24,459 bases of DNA from a virus. The stretch spans positions 1-24,459 of IMG/VR virus record IMGVR_UViG_3300009124_000101; one strand, given 5' to 3'. Each line of letters begins with the position of its first letter. The stretch's first letter is position 1. Shown piece by piece: positions 23,083-24,459 of this stretch. The position numbers and the translations under genes were made by a program. The notes under the pieces are model-generated. The model was not told the origin of the DNA and did no database searches. It saw nothing but the letters and a program-made list of their open reading frames with translations.

Positions 23083-23790
23083 ATGAAAAAACCCAAGGGT
23101 TTTATTCTTCAAGAAGGGTTATCGCCTATCGATGGCGACCCCTTTGTTGCTGTCTTAACGCTCGACAGCACTAATAGAAAGACCGGGAACATGTCTCAGG
23201 TCTGGATTCTCAGGGCTGACATTGACCCAGTTACAGCCATTGCGACAGGACAGGACTTGTCAATCTGCGGAAACTGCAGACACAGGAAACAGGCTGACGG
23301 GTCTAGGACTTGCTATGTCAACGCAGGACAAGCACCGTTAGCAGTTTGGAGAACTTACAAAAAGGGAGGCTATAAAAGGGACTTAACGGTGGCCGATGGC
23401 GAGCGTTACTTGAGCCACAAGCGCTTACGCTGGGGAGCTTATGGCGATCCTGCCATCATCGACCCAGTGGTCTTTCACGCTGTTAATGGCGCTGCAGCAG
23501 GTCACACAGGCTATACGCACCAATGGCGGGAACCATTTGCCCAATGGTCTAAGGGTAGTTTGCAAGCCTCATGTGATGGCTTGAGAGACTACCTGGAAGC
23601 GTCAAGCCATGGCTGGAAGACTTTTGCAGTCGTTCCAAAGGGCAGTAAAGGGTTCTCAGGTCGTCAGTGCCCTGCAACTGTTGAGGCATCCCAAGCACAA
23701 TGTCAAACCTGTTCCCTGTGTGATGGAGACAAAGCGGACATCTTTGTTGAGGTTCATGGGACAGGATCGAAACACTTCAAGCCACAATGA
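23083..23790 (+). CDS. Conserved Cys-rich phage/mobile-element protein, function unknown
   Basis: This 235-residue protein matches a family I recall from phages and plasmids (possibly DUF7227; name not verified). Shared landmarks are NRKTGNMSQVWILRADIDP near residues 31-49, SICGNCRHRK with Cys 62 and 65, TCYVN with Cys 77, LRWGAYGDPAIIDP at about 115-128, HTGYTHQW near 141-148, AS near 162 with Cys 164, and a late CPA...C-x2-C-x2-CDG cluster (Cys 196, 207, 210, 213). The two Cys groups look like metal sites, either zinc or an iron-sulphur centre. No catalytic residues are known to me. It is followed five bases later by an intrinsic terminator, so it closes a transcription unit. Confidence 0.72.
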   Translation: MKKPKGFILQEGLSPIDGDPFVAVLTLDSTNRKTGNMSQVWILRADIDPVTAIATGQDLSICGNCRHRKQADGSRTCYVNAGQAPLAVWRTYKKGGYKRDLTVADGERYLSHKRLRWGAYGDPAIIDPVVFHAVNGAAAGHTGYTHQWREPFAQWSKGSLQASCDGLRDYLEASSHGWKTFAVVPKGSKGFSGRQCPATVEASQAQCQTCSLCDGDKADIFVEVHGTGSKHFKPQ

Positions 23791-23795
23791 ACAGG

Positions 23796-23819
23796 AGACC
23801 CGCGAGGGTCTTTTTTTTT
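23796..23819 (+). terminator. Intrinsic terminator after the Cys-rich gene
   Basis: AGACCC pairs with GGGTCT around a GCGA tetraloop of the GNRA type, and a run of nine T residues follows (23811-23819). A strong rho-independent terminator on the plus strand, starting six bases after the stop codon at 23790. Confidence 0.92.
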
Positions 23820-23824
23820 GCCTG

Positions 23825-23853
23825 TTGATTTCTTCCATCATTCATGCAATACT
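23825..23853 (+). promoter_or_regulatory. Weak candidate promoter for the three edge genes
   Basis: TTGATT (23825-23830) and AATACT (23848-23853) lie 17 bases apart just after the terminator and 25 bases before ATG 23878. Each box matches the sigma-70 consensus in four of six bases. A promoter is expected here because the preceding terminator would isolate the downstream genes. Confidence 0.35.
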
Positions 23854-23877
23854 AAAGGAGTGGAAACACAAACCAAA

Positions 23878-24084
23878 ATGAACCAACACACTCAAGCCTT
23901 TCATCTTTGTCAGTACACGGAACGACACGGCCACCAAGTTATTTATCAACTGATCACGACTCAGCGGGATGCTGATTACCTGGCTGATCAATACAATCAA
24001 TCGCTGGCTAATCGCGGGATCCCTGGCTCCGTTTGTTCCTGGTACATCACTGGCCCGCACCAAAACACTTCAAGATTTGACTGA
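23878..24084 (+). CDS. Small protein, function unknown
   Basis: ATG 23878 gives 68 residues (MNQHTQAFHLCQYTERHGHQ, then VIYQLITTQRDADYLADQYN). An AAAGGAG sequence lies about 17 bases upstream, too far for an ideal site, and an in-frame GTG at 23860 is a weaker option because it overlaps that sequence. The protein is His/Gln-rich and ends WYITGPHQNTSRFD. No known family. Its TGA overlaps the ATG of the next gene (ATGA), which points to coupled translation. It is the first of three tiny genes at the right edge. Confidence 0.6.
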   Translation: MNQHTQAFHLCQYTERHGHQVIYQLITTQRDADYLADQYNQSLANRGIPGSVCSWYITGPHQNTSRFD

Positions 24085-24248
24085 TGACTCCAGTAGAACT
24101 ACATCTCAGGTATCCAGAAAACCGGATACGTTACTGCCTGAAATGGATTGAACAGTATCCGAACGACTGCCAAGAATGGCAGCAGGCAACAAAAAAACGA
24201 CTTTATGAGTGCATCTCAGAAGCCGATCAACTCACACACTACGACTAA
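24084..24248 (+). CDS. 54-residue protein, function unknown
   Basis: ATG 24084 overlaps the stop of the gene before it, and the TAA at 24246 overlaps the next ATG (TAATG). The product, MTPVELHLRYPENRIRYCLK followed by WIEQYPNDCQEWQQATKKRL, is probably helical with three Cys residues (18, 29, 43). The double overlap is the main evidence that it is translated. No family recognised. Confidence 0.6.
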   Translation: MTPVELHLRYPENRIRYCLKWIEQYPNDCQEWQQATKKRLYECISEADQLTHYD

Positions 24249-24454
24249 TGAACAACTTCGACGACTTCATGCTTCCTAGTGAGCTTGAGCCAGCTTGGCC
24301 CCCATCTTTTGAAGATATCGAAGCCATGTTTGAAGCTGGCGAAATCGACAGCTACGACAGGCAAAAATTAGACGATCTCATAGCCGAAGAACTTTGGCGC
24401 GAAGAAATGGCAAGCATTCCAAGCACAGCAGAACTCAACCCAAACCTCAAATAA
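24248..24454 (+). CDS. Small acidic protein, function unknown
   Basis: ATG 24248 begins 68 residues; an upstream ATG at 24209 in the same frame lies within the previous gene and is less likely. The protein is very acidic, with FDDFMLPSELEPAWPPSFED, then AMFEAGEIDSYDRQKLDDLI and AEELWREEMASIP. Helical EDIEAMFEAGEID and LDDLIAEELWREEM segments could suit a decoy or binding partner, but nothing shows a function. The stop is five bases from the window edge, so the gene is complete. Confidence 0.62.
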   Translation: MNNFDDFMLPSELEPAWPPSFEDIEAMFEAGEIDSYDRQKLDDLIAEELWREEMASIPSTAELNPNLK

Positions 24455-24459
24455 TCAAC

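Noticed and set aside
1-24459. CRISPR array, insertion sequence, integrase or toxin-antitoxin pair
   Set aside because: No regularly spaced repeats, no transposase or recombinase motif and no recognisable toxin-antitoxin pair could be found on either strand.

Overview
The window is a large part of a tailed-phage genome of siphovirus type (long non-contractile tail), either a free phage or a prophage fragment. It carries one nearly complete packaging, head and tail module on the minus strand, from about 21700 down to base 1, and a short plus-strand block of small genes from about 21800 to the right edge. No host gene, integrase, lysis gene, replication gene, rRNA or tRNA was recognised. A cyanobacterial host, probably aquatic or marine, is an inference from the resemblance of the DUF4055-type portal, the small Lys-rich proteins and the tail tip protein to those I recall from cyanophages. 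The only other hint is a single GCGATCGC octamer at 22974-22981. No photosynthesis gene is present to confirm this.

Minus-strand order, in transcription order: terminase large subunit (TerL), a string of five very small basic or Cys/Lys-rich proteins interleaved with a beta-rich protein and the likely major tail tube protein, portal, a tiny acidic/basic protein, scaffold, HK97-fold major capsid protein, head-tail adaptor, head closure, HK97-gp10-like neck protein, tail terminator, tail assembly chaperone with a predicted +1 frameshift extension, tape measure, minor tail protein, NlpC/P60-like protein, large tip attachment protein J, three further tail proteins and a long tail fibre that runs off the left edge. 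The fibre has no stop inside the window. Most genes touch or overlap by 1-58 bases, so they are probably one long late operon with translational coupling. A hairpin follows the capsid gene, and two short hairpins precede it.

The main oddities of the structural module are these. The tail tube gene lies before the portal instead of between tail terminator and chaperone. Two proteins near the tip share its sequence pattern, so there seem to be three tail-tube-type paralogues. A plus-strand zinc-ribbon gene (20239-20433) is inserted against the operon just after TerL, with a 13-bp palindrome upstream.

The plus strand begins with the terminase small subunit (TerS), divergent from TerL across a 97-bp gap and closed by a strong intrinsic terminator. 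About 430 bp without a convincing gene follows, holding a 14-bp direct repeat and a hairpin. Then come a small membrane protein, a small acidic protein, a conserved Cys-rich phage/mobile-element protein of unknown function with its own terminator, and three tightly overlapping small orphan genes at the right edge.
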